Shown here: piece after piece, positions 54,584 to 64,000 of the stretch
How positions within the stretch are numbered: the stretch's first letter is position 1
Layout of the letters: the number at the start of each line of letters is the position of its first letter
From: Allacma fusca
Lineage: Eukaryota; Arthropoda; Collembola; Symphypleona; Sminthuridae
Length of the DNA stretch: 64,000 bases
Assembly (NCBI GenBank): GCA_947179485.1
Contig: OX359250.1
Location: forward strand, 3,059,661-3,123,660
Direction: 5' to 3'
Made by a program: the position numbers and the translations under genes
Notes under the pieces: generated by a model
What the model was told of the DNA's origin: nothing
What the model saw: only the letters and a program-made list of their open reading frames with translations
Database searches by the model: none

Positions 54584-56598
54584 ATAATCCTTGAGAGAGA
54601 ATCACAAAATCCTCTTTGATTGAATTTTTCAGTTTCGGAATTAGAGATTTGTTCTATTATATTGTTTGACGTTGCCTTCACCATTGCGACGACTGTTATT
54701 GAGAAAATAATTGGATTCTTCCTAATACTTCTCATTCATTGTTTGTTATCGGCGCCCACTGGATTCACGTCTTGAAGCTTTCCTTCCTGTCGGTTCTTTA
54801 GCTTTGTCTTCCCAATAGGCGTACTCTGTCTGTTTCTCTCTCTCTCGCTCACTCTTCTTTTCTCTTACAGTCGCTACTAAACACCCGGGTTTTTTTTCCC
54901 TCCTATCTCTTAAGCTGAGACTCCCGTTGCTGCCTGTTCCACGTCAATAATAATAATTCCTCACGCGCTGTCCTCACAAGAAAAACGTCTTAACTCCCGC
55001 AGTCCATTCCAATGAGAGTGATTTGAAAGAAGTTTCCTAAATAAATATCAGTTAGTATTTTTTTTTCTTCCTTCAATTTCCTTATCCCCTCCCTGGAAAT
55101 CCTTGATTTTATAGGGAGTCTCAAACGTAGTAAAATAACATAAGATTCTTTCCCCTCCCAGGTCTTACAGGAGCATTTTGAATTCACAAGTGCTCAAAAT
55201 GACATTAATGACTCCCGTCATCTGGATCGGGGATTCATCTCAGGAGTAATTTCACCACACAATAATATTTGAATAAATGATTAGCCCTGAGACTTTGAAA
55301 GGAATGAGGAATGGAAGGAATGGTAAATAATGAGAAGACTATATTTACATGTAAAAAATAATGGCTGGGTGATAAAAAAAATTCTTACAGTTTCCTTTCC
55401 GAAGAAAATGTGTGGCGTAAGCATGGGTGAAGGGGTAGGGAATAAATTGAAAGTTATTCGAAAATTAAATCCTCACAATTTGAAAATCATATGAGCTGTA
55501 AGTATGGGAGGAATTTTTGGGGAGAATAACTCCCAAGTGTTGTACAACCTTTTCATTTTGCATGTCGTTCATGTGCGTCGGCAATTGGAAGAGTCTGTTT
55601 ATCCAGTTACAGTCCTAATGGTAAGGATTTACCAGCGTCATATCGCCTTCATAATATCTGGCCTTAGACCAGCACACTCGATCATGACACTTATGAAACG
55701 TGCAATATTACAAAAAGTTTTTTTTTCTCTCCATCGGCACTACTGTACTTCTCTCTCCACTCAGGACGGCTGAGAGTGTCAGATGCTCGGACCATTCATG
55801 CATGTGTATGAGTTAGTATGGAGAAATATGATAAGCACTGACTGCGTTTTCTTGAAGGTGAGACGATTCTATCTCAAATTTTTTTGTTCCATACAATCCA
55901 GTAAGTAAGTATATGGAGACCGGTGAATTTTCTTAGATAACATCCATTAGCATAGGAGCATTAGGTAGCATTCATATTTTAGGTACTACTGAGCTTCACC
56001 GTCTACAGTCCTCTCTAATAATTATTAGCCCCCACTGATTTAGTGCTAAGGTAGGTACAGAGGTAAGGGAAGGGAAATATCATATAACTTCGGATTTTGA
56101 AACCACTCAAATTCAGGTAGTTTGGATTTTTTATGTGACGTGCCAAATGTGCCTGAGTAAACTTTAGCGGGAGGGGGGAAATAGATTTTAAATACTGCCT
56201 TATATGTAAAAGTCCATCTAAAATACAGGAGCGATGAAAACGGGTAAAATAATACGAGTAAAGAGACACGGAGTGAGAAACGGACTGGCTCTACAAGAAT
56301 CCAATCAAATGAGAACTGAATTGCAGGAGGTGGCACTTGTCGTTTTAAATGGATTGGATATCAGAATCAGTGCAGACTGTAACGAGTGGAAGAGCTGATG
56401 AAAACGGAGGAACATAATGAAAAAACGTGTTGGGAATGGAGACAGGAAAAGAGGACATTATACACAGTGCAGAGCATCACGTCATCGTCATCATCATCAT
56501 GAACCTCATCATCACCACAGTCAATTTTAAGGAGGAAATACCTTCACTGGGATATGTTCCTTCTATCTTCTTTTTCTCTCTTCTTTTGGCTCTCTATT

Positions 56599-56615
56599 TC
56601 TCTCTCTCTCTCTTT

Positions 56616-56655
<40 letters not shown>
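56599..56655. repeat. (CT)n microsatellite
   Basis: CT run with one TTCC break. Confidence 0.9.
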
Positions 56656-56660
<5 letters not shown>

Positions 56661-56871
56661 GACATTCTTCGTATGTATATTGTTATTGTTAGATCTGGCT
56701 GGGGGAAACCAACAAAGTTTAAAAATTCTAATAGCCTTTGTTGTACTGAATTTATTCTCGCGTAAAATTCGCAAGACATGCATCAAAATTAAAAAATCTT
56801 TTCTCTCATCAGGCGTGTAGCTCACTTGTTTTTCTATAATCTCTCAACTTCGACGATAATCCACCATACAT

Positions 56872-56872
56872 C

Positions 56873-56904
<32 letters not shown>

Positions 56905-56919
56905 GTCTCTCTCTCTCTC
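56872..56919. repeat. (CT)n microsatellite
   Basis: CT run with GTCT breaks. Confidence 0.9.
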
Positions 56920-59900
56920 GTCCCCGTGTACACGGAGCATTAGAGGTAGACAGTTCTTGCGATTGATACACTCAATTTTTTTTATGTTCAAAAACGATGG
57001 ATGATGATGAGCCATCCCTATGTTTTATAAGCATACTTCCAAGGTAAATATGCAGAGTCAATTACAAGTGCTATTATCGGTGATGATAGCTATAGCTATC
57101 AGATCGAATTCATTTTATGGCTATGAGACCATTTCATTCATCTACTCCTCCTTGGATATTTTTTGTTGTCATATTGCATTCAGAGAGGAACAACTGGCCA
57201 CTTTTATATGCTGCCCTCTCTAAAACTCAACCTCCAATATAATAATATATCAGAGTTGAGTGTATAGTAGTGGCAAATTATGCAAATAATAAGCCCTTCC
57301 TTTGCTCAATGCTCCTTCAGGGATTGAAATATCTAATCACTTCAAATATTCTAGTCGTCTCTTGATGAATGTGCCTTGTCCTGAGCTTATTCCTAATAGT
57401 CACTGATATATTTAGGCACTTACTGGGACTCATACCTGTGTGAGAGCATTATTGTTGGAGTAAGTGGACATTGACATTTAGATTTACATGCTGGCACATT
57501 GCTCCGTGTCATGTGAATGGGACGAGAACAGAACGGACAGAAATAGGTAATTATATAGACTGATATCCGTTGGTATGAGTTTCGATTGGGGGTATTGTTG
57601 TTGACCCAGGAAAGGGTATGTGATTACGTGTAGGATGGAATATTGAACTACTCATAGTTATTTACTGTATCTGTCCGGACACACCGCCATAACTCATGTT
57701 TTTTGAGGAGCATTTATTTCGATCTTTGGTATTTATGTACATATAAGAGACATAGTGTAATGTGGGAAGCTTGTCTTCAAGGCATGTGATAGAGTATTCA
57801 TGCATGGATATACTTAATGGGTTTTAACCACGCTGGAGGACGGAGGTAAAAAAAAATATTGTCTATTAACTATTTCTTGCTCGTCTCGTAGTAGTCGTAT
57901 AGTGTGTCCTTAAACTTTGGGAGATAAGTAGCTGCAAATGATATTGTTGTGGCTGTAATACCTATAAGAGGATCTGATGAGTGGAGATCCGAGCTTCACG
58001 TTTCCCTCACCTCACCTCACCTCCCAAAGTGCGAGACAATTCAACCTCACAACAGTCCCTGGTATGGGGCATTAGTTCCTACTCTATATGCTTCACTACA
58101 TCCGAACAAACGGAGTCAGCAGGAATTTATTAAGAAGTTACATTACACACACAAATTCTATATTGTTCCTCCTTATTTACTTTTTTACTTTTCAACTGTT
58201 GTTCATTAAAATGGACAGCCTGGAGTTGAGAGTGCTCCTGGGCCTTTCCGCGTATTTTACTACTATCAATTCCCTCACATTCCATTCTCTCTAATACAAA
58301 TGACGATAGGGGTATGCTGACAGGGCTGAGTTTCCTAAAATTAAAAAAATTCCCTACAAATCCCAAATGACTATTCATTTTTTGTTATTGTAGGCATTGT
58401 CAATTATCAATGTATTTTTGTCTGTTAGTGTGCTAGGGGATTTGAATGGATCTATATGACATGTGTTTTAATGTAGGATTAAGAGCTGTTGAGAGGAAAA
58501 TAGGGCTTGGTGGGAATTATCCGGAGGAGCGTGTGATGTATGATTTGTGTGAGAAGGTAGGAGGAGCGGTGTGTGTGTGTGTGTTTACATGCAAATGGGG
58601 ATCAAATGGGAAGTACTTTAGTGATTTTGAGATGAGGCAGATTCTATGATAACAACTACTGGGGAAGTTCATTCGGATATTGTGAACTGATAAAACAAAT
58701 TGTAACTATTATGTTTACATATACCTTGGAAAGTTGGAAAAGAGAAACAGCTGAAATAAAGAATGTTCATCCTGCACATCTAGATTCGACAACGGAGTAG
58801 TTTCTTATTCTGTGATTCCACACATGCTGAGACATTGGAATGATTCTGTAAAAAAAATAAACCGTGACGTAGGATTTTAACATAAGTTTAATTGCAGTGA
58901 GAGGTATAGCCGAGATACATATAATTATGTACATATGATACAAGAAACTCCTGTTGCGGAATCTCTCTCCGCCTAATGTGTTTTACCTTGCCGTGTGTGG
59001 CAGTAAAATAAAATGGGTTTATTCGCAAATTGTTTGTTTGTGTATAAGCGGAAAAGGTATCTGCGAAGTGAGCATGGGGGAATGTAAAATCAGATAAAAA
59101 TATCTAGCTATATCAGTAAGTCTGAGATACAGTATGGAGGAGACCGTACTGTTTACAATATGAGATGAGCACTGAATGCATGGGACTATATATAGGGAGA
59201 CCCATGGATCCTCCCTTGTTTATATATCGTCTTATAGTGAAGTAGTCGGAGTTCAAGGAGTAGTCAAGACCAACTCTCTCGCATTACATATACTTTTAGC
59301 TGCTGAGTGATTAGTCCCCAAGTCTAAGCTGACGTATTATAGTGCGGAGCAACGGGTCGGAATCCTAAGTACAGTGAAAATTCAATCTGAATTTGATTTC
59401 CATGGACAGTAGGAAAAAGCATAGGATGGAACGATACATCTTTGTGTCTAATTTATAGGTAGAATTGAATAGCAAAATATTTATAGACATGTAGGTTGTA
59501 TGAAAAGTAGTCATGTATGTATACATACAGGGCTATTGACAGTATAGATAGATACTTGTAGGTATAATTATACATACCTATGGACCTCCGTACTTTACAA
59601 ATCTCTTATGTATTCAGAGGTTAGGGCATAAAGGAATTACATGCATAGATACATACTTATTGGGAGTGAGCTCATTTCATTTGCATAGGGGCTAAGCATC
59701 TCTGAACTTGATGTTTGAAGACAAGAGAAGCCCACATGTAGAACACAATAGACACATCCACAAACTCTGCATCATATAGGTAGATATATCACACCATGAA
59801 ATGATTCCTACTCAAAGGCACAGTGACAATCAGACCGGTCAGAAACTGAGACCTTTATACAAGAGGATTTTGATTATTTTCACAGGTACCTGTCATTTGA

Positions 59901-61335
59901 ACGTATCTACCATTCTATTGTGAGGGAAGGAAAACTCAAGACAAACTATCAATTAGGACTCACGTGTGCGAACGCCCATGGAGTAACTGTATCATTATAG
60001 GCATCTGTGTCTGATGAGAAATTGTAGAAGATCCAACATAAAACCACAGAAAAAGATAAAAGGTGTACACAAAAGAAAAATCCCGTTGGAGAGAGACGTA
60101 CCAATAAAAAAGGACATATAATTAACCCGAAGAGACATTTTGGCGGGTGTTGTGAAAAGGATAAATTCTCCTTGGATGTAATTATCCCTGAGCATTATGA
60201 TCTCCAGGTATGAGTCCCCCCGTCACTCTCTCCCTAGTATCTCTGTCTTCCGTATATTTTTAACTTAGCTAATTAAAACTATGTTTTGACAAGTCATTAG
60301 CAGCAGGAGTAGGAACGACAGCAAACCAGCCATGGGTTGTTGCAAGTTACGTTGTAAGTTTAGCTCGAGCTTTTTTCCTCAAAATGTCTGCTTCGTAACC
60401 TGAAACCCATTTAGTCCTGTGCATACAGATCCTCACGTATATCTACATATGTACACTCACAATCACACACACACACACAATACTCTCCTCGGAGTCACTC
60501 TCCACGCTCTTCACTCAATGCACAATCTGGTTGGAAAAACCTTACCTAACTCAATCCCATGTGCAAGAAATCAAGGGAAACGGCAGTTTTCTAAACAAAT
60601 TATGCTGCAGCTCTAACTAATTCCCCGTTTCCAAAACTCCTCCACATTGTCAACATAACAGTAGAGACACAGGATCATATAGTAAGTGGAGTGATATATA
60701 TATAATTATCTATATATAGCAATCATTAAATGCTCAAGCCCAGGACTCTGCCTCCTTCTAGATACTAAATACAGTAAGTTCTGTACACACGGAGCATTTG
60801 GTCTCCTCAAAACTTCCTCCAGGCCGGGAGTCCCACTCAAATGAGATCCATAGTCATGTGTGAGGAAATGTATTGATGGGGAGAATGCGAGCGATGATAT
60901 CACTTTTGATAACTGGAGCCATTGGAGGAAAGCAAGGTAAATCCCATTGCATTTATGGAAATCGTTCGTTCCTCCTTCCTTCCTTCCTTCCTCCCAGACT
61001 CGGCTCAAACATGCTCATAGAGCCCAAGAGGACTCAAATGGGTGAGGAAGGCTACAGAGGATGGTTGTTAGCCACTAAAGTCCGAACTGTGTACTGTTTT
61101 ATTTAGAATTTGAAGATAAACAGAGAAGAGGAGGATTGTAGTTGGAGGAAGAGGTCTAGTAAAAGTATATTGTGTATGATAACAGTTGGTTGCGGGGTTG
61201 TAAAATTGATGCTACTGCTACATTCTGGAGGATTCCGATCTTATTTGTAATGTTGTACCGGAGCATAATAATACAGCGGGAATGGACGCGGAAAGCCCTG
61301 TGTATGTGTGTAACTTTTGTGAGTGTGTGTGTGTG

Positions 61336-61371
61336 TAGTGCTGTAATATTGTTCGCATTTTGTTTGTTCTT
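61336..61371 (+). repeat. Left terminal inverted repeat of the hAT-like element
   Basis: Starts TAGTGCTGTAAT and runs into a TTTGTTTGTTC stretch. It pairs with 63326-63359 with a few gaps and mismatches. Confidence 0.65.
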
Positions 61372-61548
61372 TTGTTCAGTTCTTGTTTTTTGAACAAAAC
61401 AAAACAAACAAAATCAGTTTTCGAAAAAACAAAACTAGAACAAAACAAAACCGCGATAAGATAAAACAAAACTATAACAAACAAACCACCACAACAGCGG
61501 GTAATAACCTTTTCAAACTTTGAGTTTGGAAAAGTGCCCAAAAGTAAC

Positions 61549-62405
61549 ATGACCTCAAATCGACGTGAGTGAGTGACAAATAGATACATGACCTCAAATT
61601 GACCTGAAAAGTGACAAATAGATACATGACCTCAAATTGACCTGAAAAGTGACAAATAAATACATGACCTCAAATCGACGTGAGTGAGTCACAAATAGCA
61701 ACATGACCTCAAATTGACGAATTGACCTGAGTGAGTCACAAATAGATACATGACCTCAAATTGACCTGAGAGAGTCACAGATAGTAACATGACCTCAAAT
61801 CGACGTGAGTGAGTCACAAATAGCAACATGACCTCAAATTCACCTGAGTGAGTCACCAATAAATACGTGACCTCAAATTGACCTGAGTGAGTCACAAATA
61901 GATACATGACCTCAAATTGACCTGATTCGCAAAAAATATCAACATGATTTCAAATTCATCTTACAGTATTGAGTCACAGATAGTAACATGACCTCAAATT
62001 GACCTCAGTGAGTTACAACAAGTTCCTTGACCTCAAATTGACCTCAGTGGGTCACAAGAAATTCCATGACCTTAATTTGGCCTCAATGGGTCACAAGAAA
62101 TTCCATGACCTTAATTTGGCCTCAATGGGTCACAAGAAATTCCATGACCTTAATTTGACCTCAGTGGGTTACAAGAAATTCCATGAACTTAATTTGACCT
62201 CAGTGGGTTACAAGAAATTCCATGACCTTTGACCTCAGTGGGTTACAAGAAATTCCATGACCTTTGACCTCAGTGGGTTACAAGAAATTCCATGACCTTT
62301 ATTTGACCTCAGTGGGCTACAAGGAGTTCCTCATTTTTCGATGGGTCATAAGAACTCCCATGACCTTAATTTGACCTTTGTGGGTTATTAGTAGACCCAT
62401 GACCT
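61549..62405. repeat. ~39-bp minisatellite with paired TGACCT half-sites (about 21 units)
   Basis: Units start at 61549, 61588, 61626, 61664, 61703, 61750, 61789, 61828, 61867, 61906, 61944, 61988, 62027, 62066, 62105, 62144, 62183, 62222, 62257, 62292 and 62360; most steps are 38-39 bases. Each begins ATGACC or a close variant. Ten units hold a perfect TGACCT-n5-TGACCT, i.e. a DR5 of AGGTCA on the minus strand. Units 62222 and 62257 are 35 bases long and have TGACCT-T-TGACCT (DR1). Units up to about 62026 have a TGAGTCAC-type tail; later ones have CAGTGGGTTACAAGAAATTC. The array lies inside the TIR element. Any receptor binding is inference; the spacing is read directly. Confidence 0.9.
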
Positions 62406-63325
62406 TACATACACTTTATAATAAATCTCAAATAACATCATAATGACCATTAGGAGCTATTGAAGTGCACGGTTTTATTTACATTTATACTTTGAACCGC
62501 TGGGCTTAAGTAAGGTCAACAAAATCTTTGCACTATTTACAGTTGTTTAAGGCCAATCTAAAGTTATTGAACAACGCGTAACTTAGAATGCCTACTTGAG
62601 GTCAATAGAGTAATTAATTGTTACCTGCTATGACCATAACCTGTACTGATATTAGATGTTTGGGTACATCGGATATTGTAAATGAGAACAATTTCTGTTG
62701 GACACCAGTAATTACTTAGTGCAATGACGTGGATGCTAAATTTTTAACTTGATTTGATCCCAAAATGTTGAAACTAGTCAGACTGTGAGTAGACAGGATG
62801 GCAGAAATAAAAGAGGCCTAAGCAATCCAAAAAAAAACAATAAAGGTAATTAATTCAATCAAGTCTTCGGGCGAACCCAAAACGATGCGTATCGGTAGCA
62901 CTAGGTAAACCCCACCACAATCGTTTGTTCATATATTATGTCTATATATGCGGTCATTTCAGGTCTTGTGGAAGTATGGAATTACATTACACCTTACACT
63001 CCTAGAAACTATCAACAGAAGTTTTAATGATTGTATTAAATAAGAGTTGTAAAGCATATCCGTCAAAAATTAGTTAAAGCCCGTTTTTTTTGGTTTTAAC
63101 GTCCTTTGTGAAGGGACCAAATTTACACGAATCAACTTCGATATGCTCTATTACTAATTTACGACAATCAATTTCACAAATTTCTAACATCTTCTACATC
63201 GGTAGAACAAAACAATATGGATTGTTTTTTGAACAATACGGATTGTTCAAAAAACAAAACAAAACAAAACTCGGTGAACAAAACAAAAGTCAAATTGTTC
63301 TAGTTTTGTTCATTTCCGAAGAGAA

Positions 63326-63359
63326 CAAAACAAAACAAAACGAACAAATTACAGCACTA
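63326..63359 (-). repeat. Right terminal inverted repeat of the hAT-like element
   Basis: Ends ATTACAGCACTA on the plus strand, the complement of the left tip. AACAAAAC-type subterminal copies continue inward to about 63205. Confidence 0.65.
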
Positions 63360-63413
63360 TGTGTGTGTGTGTGTGTGTGTGTGTGAGTGTGTGTGTGTGT
63401 GGGTGGGTGTGTG
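63360..63413. repeat. (TG)n microsatellite at the transposon edge
   Basis: TG run continuing the target of the hAT-like element; its partner is the (GT)n at 61323-61335. Confidence 0.9.
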
Positions 63414-63614
63414 TTGAAAAAACGTACTGTGAAAGTCAGCAGTGGATATCCAAGGGACGAAAGTTGGACCAAATGTATTGAATCATGTTAACTTGGGTGT
63501 TTACATGTGAGCTGTAAGCTAACTTGTTCAACCAAGCCCATCTATAAGAGCAGGAGAGAATACAAAGCGGCTAGGATCTTTCTCTGGCGACTCCCGCGAT
63601 TTCCCAGTATTTTC

Positions 63615-63616
<2 letters not shown>

Positions 63617-63650
<34 letters not shown>
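63617..63650. repeat. (GA)n microsatellite
   Basis: Pure GA run. Confidence 0.9.
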
Positions 63651-63653
<3 letters not shown>

Positions 63654-64000
63654 TAAGGAGAAGAGTCAGTTGGAAATTGGTAGTTGTGTGCTGTATTGGT
63701 CCAGGAACAGGGGTATAGGGCTCCTGCTGAATTTTCAACTCTCATTTAAAATACATGTTGAATGGAGGGATGGACAAGTGCAGGACAACATATATTATGG
63801 GGTCTTTTGATCAAATATTTATCCCGAGATTCGCCTACAAATGAATTTCGTACCCTTTTCCAATTGATATTGAAACGTCAGCGGGATGACTGCACAAAAA
63901 CGGAGAGCATAAGGCGATAAGTACCAACCAACCTATATGTATATACTTATACATGTCCCTCTGACGACAAACACTCACTCTCGGAAAATACTCCCGGGCA

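Larger units (their letters stand above)
51301..61335. other. Far upstream stretch, non-coding
   Basis: No coding exon that I can support on either strand. Microsatellites lie at 52472-52532, 53818-53859, 54281-54327, 54459-54480, 54550-54581, 56599-56655 and 56872-56919. A triple CACCT run lies at 58008-58022 and a short (CCTT)n near 60975-60992. Confidence 0.4.
61336..63359. mobile_element. Non-autonomous hAT-like DNA transposon with internal minisatellite (2.0 kb)
   Basis: The two ends are inverted copies: the left begins TAGTGCTGTAATATTGTTCG and the right, read inward on the other strand, begins TAGTGCTGTAATTTGTTCG. Similarity continues for about 35 bases into GTTTTGTTTGTTC. Both ends carry further subterminal AACAAAAC and AGAACAAAAC copies in both orientations. 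The 8 bases outside each end are identical (TGTGTGTG at 61328-61335 and 63360-63367), fitting the 8-base target duplication and T/CAGNG terminus of hAT elements. The target lies in a (TG)n run, so the duplication is not unique evidence; a TA duplication, as in Tc1/mariner, is the alternative. No transposase frame is seen, so it would depend on a source elsewhere. Confidence 0.62.
63360..64000. other. Flank right of the TIR element
   Basis: Starts with the (TG)n tract that received the element, then a (GA)n tract at 63617-63650. Nothing else is seen. Confidence 0.5.

Noticed and set aside
61689-62232. Open frames of repeated protein in the minisatellite, both strands
   Set aside because: They are by-products of a 39-base unit, which is a multiple of three; the frame is lost where units are 38, 44 or 47 bases.
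61549-62405. CRISPR-like array
   Set aside because: Units are continuous tandem copies with no unique spacers, and the DNA is eukaryotic.
63090-63386. 98-codon open frame at the right end of the TIR element as a transposase remnant
   Set aside because: It mostly reads the AACAAAAC subterminal repeats and the TG microsatellite; no transposase motif is present.
1-64000. tRNA, rRNA or other structured RNA genes
   Set aside because: No convincing B-box (GGTTCGANTCC) or rRNA-like stretch was found by eye on either strand; a covariance-model scan would be needed to exclude them.

Overview
This looks like animal nuclear DNA, most probably from an arthropod. It is AT-rich, has spliced genes with long introns, and is crowded with (GA)n/(CT)n, (CA)n and TACA-type microsatellites. 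A copepod-like crustacean is my guess from the repeat style. That guess is weak, and no sequence search was possible.

One host gene can be read with confidence. It lies on the minus strand and is a Spalt/SALL-family zinc-finger transcription factor. Five consecutive coding exons are visible: 40728-40638, 2369-2217, 1960-1890, 1254-1123 and 765-184. Every junction has GT/AG borders and matching phases. The first exon carries the family signature MSRRKQARP at the start codon. The third and fourth junctions rebuild the conserved TLEAIQNTKVAMAQF stretch and the glutamine-rich helix that follows it. The 343 residues seen are the amino-terminal part only; the paired C2H2 fingers lie beyond position 1. 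Intron 1 is about 38.3 kb and fills most of the window, whereas the next three introns are 256, 635 and 357 bp.

The region upstream of the start codon (40.73-64 kb) shows no second host gene that I can support. It holds two weak TATA-like candidates, many microsatellites, a broken unrecognised coding fossil near 50.7-51.3 kb, and a 2.0 kb terminal-inverted-repeat element at 61336-63359. That element has hAT-like ends, is flanked by identical 8-base TGTGTGTG copies, and has no coding capacity that I can see. It contains about 21 copies of a ~39-base minisatellite. Many units carry two TGACCT half-sites spaced as DR5 and two carry DR1, the spacing classes used by nuclear receptors. About half the array also carries TGAGTCA, an AP-1 type site.

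Intron 1 also holds a degraded fold-back element (3306-3929), a triple TTGTCAA cluster (26637-26658), and part of a window-wide set of TACATATGTA palindromes. The most unusual structure in the window is the nuclear-receptor-like array inside the transposon.
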